Shown: positions 59,901 to 64,000 of the stretch, in pieces
Numbering within the stretch: the stretch's first letter is position 1
How the letters are laid out: the number at the start of each line of letters is the position of its first letter
NCBI GenBank assembly: GCA_028752905.1
Contig: JAQNBH010000006.1
Coordinates: 24,658,811-24,722,810, forward strand
Source: Cladorhizidae sp. MBARI D1340-BT2
Taxonomy: Eukaryota > Porifera > Demospongiae > Poecilosclerida > Cladorhizidae
Direction of reading: 5' to 3'
Length of the DNA stretch: 64,000 nt
Position numbers and translations under genes: made by a program
Notes under the pieces: model-generated
Told to the model about the DNA's origin: nothing
What the model saw: the letters and a program-made list of their open reading frames with translations, nothing else
Database searches by the model: none

Positions 59901-61510
59901 GTTTTGAAGAAAAACTGTCTGAAATTGCTCATTCTTTTATAATGGGAACGTTAGCTTCCTTTTCAACATTATCGAACTGTTTCTACTCATTAAACGACAG
60001 AAAATGTCACTTTTTAACCGAAAGAAGCTCTATTTTGCTCCAGGGAGCGTTTTGAGGAAAAAATATCTGAAATTGCTCAATCGTGTAAAAATGGTTTCAA
60101 CATTTTGGAATTGTTTCTAATGACAGAAAACATCTTTTGGTGAGAATAATCACTATTTGGTTTCTAATTTGGACTTTTTTGAGCATTTTGAGGAAAAAAC
60201 CGTCTCATTCTCTTGTCAAAATGGGTACATTAGCTCTTTTTCAACATTATGGAACCGATATACTGCTTTTTAAATGACAGTAAATCTCTTTTGGTGAGAA
60301 ATCTTCAGTTTTTAACCGAAAGAAACTCTATTTTGCCTGTTTTAGATGGTTTTGAGGAAAAACTGCCAGAATTTTGTCAAAATAATAAATTAGCACTATT
60401 TCTCTTTAAATGTCAGAAAACGTCTAAAAAAGCTGTATTTTACTCCATTTGGGAGGTTTTTAATCGTTTTGAGGAAAAACTCTTGTCAAAATTATGCACA
60501 TCAGCGGTTGACTCAACTTTCTATTCTTTATATGACAGAAAACGTCTTTTGGTGAGAAATCTTCCATTTTTAACGTCGACGTTTTTGAGCGTTTTGAGGG
60601 AAAACGGTCTCGATCTTGTAAACATTGTCATATTAGCTTCCTTTTCAACAATATCAAAGTGTTTCTATTCTTTAAAGGACAGAAAACGTCTTTTGGTGAG
60701 AAATCTTCCATATTTAACCTCCTATTGGGATGTTTTTGAGCGTTTTTAGGACAAACTGTCTGAAATTGGTCATTCTTGTCTAAATGGGAACATAGCAACT
60801 ATATGGAACTGTTTCTACTCTTTAAATGACAGAAAATGTCTTTTATTGAGGAACCTCCACTTTTTAACCGAAAGAAGCTCTATTTTGCTCCAATAGGGAC
60901 GTTTTTGAGCGTTTTGAGGAAAAACTGTCTCAATAGTGGCACAGATTGCTTTTCAACATTATGGAACTGTTTCTACTCTTTAAACGACAGAAAACATGTT
61001 TTGGTGAGAAATCTCCGTATTTAACGAATGAAGCTCTATTTTGCCCAATGGGGACGTTTTTGAGCGATTTCAATCGGGAAAAAAAGGTCTGAAATCGCTC
61101 ATTCATGTCGAAATGGGCATTTCAACATTATATAACTGTTTCTACACTTAAACGACAGAAAATTTCTTTTGTTGAGAAATCTCCACTTTTTAACAAAAAG
61201 CTCTATTTTACTCCATTTGGGACTTTTATGAACGTTTTGAGGAAAAACCGTCTGAAATCGCTCAATCTTGTAAAAATGGGTACATTAGCTTTCTTTTCAA
61301 CATTATGGAGCTATTTCTACTCTTTAAACAACAGAAAACGTCTTATGGTGATAAATCTCCACTTTTTAACCGAAAGAAGTTCTATTTGGCTCCAATTGGG
61401 AGCGTTTTGAGGAAAAACTGTCTGGAATCCCTCATTCTTTTCAAAATGGGCTCATTAGCTTCTTTTCAACATTGGAACTGATACTACTCATTAAACGATA
61501 GTTACAAATG
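56945..61510. repeat. Satellite array, about 165-bp monomer, about 27 copies
   Basis: Recurrent landmarks are TTAGCTTCCTTTTCAACATT, GAACTGTTTCTACTCTTTAA, GGTGAGAAATCTCCACTTTT, CCAATTGGGACGTTTTT and TTTTGAGGAAAAACTGTCTG. Spacing runs from about 130 to 200 bp, with many internal deletions. The leftmost part contains a near-identical repeat of a block of about 470-475 bp (56948 and 57418 onward). Frames of 60-166 codons on both strands are products of the array: they share the same motifs, start at arbitrary monomer positions and match no protein family I know. Confidence 0.93.
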
Positions 61511-61519
61511 CCAAACCAT

Positions 61520-61830
61520 CACAGAAGAAGCATGTACAGCGTAACTCTTTCTCTCCTGATGTTAGCTAGCACCTACAATGCCATGTCCTCCTAGATGCCG
61601 CTGCATAAATCCAAGCAGGAGTGTATATTTTATAAATAGTGGAGGGATTTCAGGCTAGCCAGGTGCTTTCATTGGGTTGCAGAGACAGCAGTAAAGGTAA
61701 GGAAGAGTCTGTTTATGATGGCAATTTGTGATTGTCAGTAAGTTTTATTATTTGTTATATAAATTTTTATCACTTCCTCCGCCCACTCACATAAAGCAGA
61801 ACAAGAAATAAAGTTTTATATAATAATAAT
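61520..61830 (+). repeat. Dispersed repeat family, copy B, right part
   Basis: Aligns with the reverse complement of about 11155-10830: GTAACTCTTTCTCTCCTGAT, GTTAGCTAGCACCTACAATG, GGGATTTCAGGCTAGC, GCAGAGACAGCAGTAAAGGT and a TTTTTATCACTTCCTCC-type end. Confidence 0.8.
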
Positions 61831-61847
61831 ATGTAGCCTTCTGCCAA

Positions 61848-62170
61848 GAGACATGAAAATTAATTAAAGTTGATCAAGACATGTAATCCTAGATTAAGAT
61901 ATACTGTAACTTACATACTATGATGGTTTCATGAAATACATGTAGGTTGGACACAGAGAGCCAAGAGACATGTAAATTAATTAAAGTTGATCAAGGCATG
62001 TAATCCTAGATCTGTAACTTACATACTATGATGATTTCATGAAGAAGGTTGGACACAGAGAGCCAAGAGACATGTTCAATTAAATTGAAGTCTGGCATCC
62101 TAGCCATAGAATACTGTAACTCACCTCCTATAAAGTAAGGACAGACAGAGATGAAGGACATGTTGAAACA
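61848..62170. repeat. Tandem repeat, about 105-120-bp unit, 3 copies
   Basis: Units start CCAAGAGACATG and contain AATTAAAGTTGATCAA, CTGTAACTTACATACTATGA and GGTTGGACACAGAGAG. The third is diverged toward the 54950-55145 version. Confidence 0.88.
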
Positions 62171-62179
62171 AATATATTG

Positions 62180-62694
62180 TATGTGTATCCCTAGAGTTCG
62201 TTCACATGTATGGATGTCGCAAGGACAGTGCACTTGAGCTTAATGGAAGCCAAGTGAGCATTCTGATCTCTGTGGGTATAGTAAATATTTTACAATCAAT
62301 TCTTGGCTCAAGTATAAATGATCGCTAGTTACAGAGAAGAACGCTGACTTGCTTCCATGCTATACCTGTTAGGTGACATTAAAATCACCTTCTCAGTTAA
62401 TCAACTTCAATTTTCATTCTCGACATTTCGACTAGATGTTCTAGTCTTCATCAGGAATAATGTGACACTAAGGCTCATGTGAGCCTGTTATATACCAGTA
62501 GCTACCTATCCACCACGTGGCAGTACATGCACCTAGCACGTGCAGCGGATGTAAAAAAATTTTTTTTTAAATAATAAATTAAATAAATAAATGAAAAAAA
62601 AAATATATATATAAATAAAATTAAATCAACAACAAATAAAAATGTACATACATAAATAAACAAATAAATAAAACAACAAATCCATATATAAAAT

Positions 62695-62733
<39 letters not shown>
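62180..62733. other. Non-coding leader with microsatellites
   Basis: Includes a one-arm relative of the 25660 hairpin (about 62410-62480), A/T-rich (AAAT)n sequence (about 62570-62690) and (TAA)n at 62697-62731. The last sits directly before the reverse-transcriptase start codon. Confidence 0.6.
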
Positions 62734-62734
<1 letters not shown>

Positions 62735-64000
62735 TGGCGAACGATGTTTGTGTCAGTGGAACTGGAGTTTCCGTGGGTGTCGCTTGTAGTACTGATGAAG
62801 AATCTGGGAGGCAGGATGAAGGTGTCCAAAAAGGGAGCGGGTTTCCCATCAGAGATCGATGCACAGTATGTAACAGATCGATGCCAGTCACAAGAGCAGG
62901 GGTCTTCCGCGTGCATGGCCCTATTGACAATCGCTGCCTTGGCTCCCGTACAACGCCACCATCAGTTGCTGCTATTCCTCAGCCCCAAGCTACTCAGGAT
63001 TCAGTGGATTTGTTTACACCGCCAAGTGTGTCCATCAGGATTCTTAAAAGGCTCCCTCGAGCGTCACGTGAGTGTGCAGCCTGGAAGTTGGCCGCCATTT
63101 TGCAAAATGTAAGTGTGGACTTTAATGATATTTCAGCCTGGTCTAGACTGCTTCATTTCCCTTCCCGCTGTTTCCATGTTCCAAACAAAAATGATCGCCA
63201 TGGGAGCTTAGCTATCAAAGTTAACGGACAGATTAATGCAGAAAGCAGTATAGTGGTTGTTGATGCTTTACCAAGTTTCCGGAAAAGGTCCACTAAATCC
63301 TACATTGATAATCTTGCCAATAGAGTAGCCTCGAGATTGGAAGAAGGTGATTGCAGAGGTGCAGTTCGTATAGCTAGTTCTGATGATACACTATGTAATT
63401 TCACTAATGATACTCTGGAAATACTTAAGGGAAAACATCCACCTTCACACCCTGATTTCTTTGTTCCATCCATGCCTTCTGATTTACTTATGGACTTTTC
63501 AGTTGATGAAGTTTCAAGGTCCATTAAATCATTTCCAAGTTCTTCATCTGGTGGCCCAGATGGTCTGCGACCACAGCATTTAAAGGATATGATTGGGCCA
63601 AGTGCTGGTAGAGGAGGTGCACTCTTGCTTGAATCTTTAACATCCTTCATCAATCTTGTTAGTCAAGGGAAGACACCAGAATCTATCCGCCCTTTTCTTT
63701 TTGGAGCCACTTTGATTGCACTGTCAAAGAAGGATGGTGGGTTAAGGCCCATTGCTATTGGATGCACACTCCGCAGATTAGTAGCTAAATGTGCAGTTTT
63801 TCACGTCAAGCAGTCAGTTAGTTCTTTGCTTGCCCCTCACCAGTTGGGCTTTGGCATTCCAAATGGTGCAGAAGCAGCTGCCCATGCAGCTAGAACATAT
63901 TTACAGAACTTGCCATCTGATAGTCTCCTTCTTAAATTAGATTTTCAGAATGCCTTTAACTGCCTTCGCCGTGATAAATTATTTTCTGCCGTCACGGAGT
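62734..64000 (+). CDS. Non-LTR-type reverse transcriptase, 5' part (runs off the window)
   Basis: An uninterrupted frame of 422 codons starts at the ATG at 62734 and is open at the window edge. A CCHC zinc finger lies at residues 43-68: C43 and C46 in CTVCN, H61, C68. The RT domain follows, with SGGPDGLRPQHL near residue 283, LIALSKKDGGLRPIAIG near 325-340, HQLGFGIPNGAEAAAH near 370, and LLLKLDFQNAFNCLRRDKL near 400, whose Asp is the first catalytic residue. The YADD-type box would lie beyond 64000. There are no stops and no frameshift, unlike every other transposase here. The clade is not decidable from this part. The start follows directly on a (TAA)n tract. Confidence 0.85.

Noticed and set aside
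57989..61410. Many 60-166 codon frames on both strands
   Set aside because: They share the same motifs because they lie on satellite monomers, start at arbitrary points and have no known domain.

Overview
This window is AT-rich, repeat-rich nuclear DNA from an animal. I found no tRNA or rRNA gene, no CRISPR array and no bacterial-style operon. GT-AG introns as short as 50-62 bp, dense minisatellites and the mix of transposon families suggest an invertebrate, possibly a demosponge. That assignment is inference with modest confidence. Nearly everything recognisable is a mobile element or a tandem repeat. Only two loci could be coding without visible lesions: a short multi-exon coiled-coil gene (26439-28231) and a reverse-transcriptase frame that runs off the right edge (62734-64000).

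Layout, left to right. 7-977 is a hAT-type deletion derivative inserted in the 5' LTR of a decayed Ty3/gypsy element that ends at 5567. Minisatellites follow (5568-6400), then gene-poor DNA with tandem and palindromic repeats (6400-14960). 14970-17250 is a decayed hAT (DUF4371/TTF) transposase with one terminal inverted repeat. 17652-19590 is a decayed piggyBac transposase. 19790-20450 is a 51-bp minisatellite and 20461-26430 is gene-poor. 26439-28231 is the coiled-coil gene.

29236-34095 is a minus-strand, intron-containing integrase-type gene that adds a tesmin-like CXC region, a ULP1-type protease domain and a PHD finger. It is bracketed by a perfect 35-bp inverted repeat. 35137-37222 is a deleted piggyBac element with TTAA ends, and 37241-39294 is a probable second one beside it. 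40192-44660 is a second minus-strand, intron-containing integrase-type gene. It carries a TA-flanked miniature element in one intron and two candidate GC-AG introns.

46173-51622 is a nearly complete Ty3/gypsy element with a 5-bp target duplication and LTRs about 2% diverged. Its pol domains run protease-integrase-RT-RNase H, which is copia-like, not the usual gypsy order. The first LTR element has the same order, and both have a primer binding site matching the 3' end of a leucine tRNA. 51623-55950 holds minisatellites and dispersed repeats. 55960-61830 is one copy of a dispersed repeat family whose middle is replaced by a 4.6-kb satellite of about 165-bp monomers; other copies lie at 10830-12690 (inverted) and 24630-24900. 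62734-64000 is the start of a non-LTR-type reverse transcriptase.

The features do not form a pathway. They form a layered record of insertions: hAT into LTR, a mariner-like element into an integrase intron, adjacent piggyBac insertions, and satellite within a dispersed repeat.
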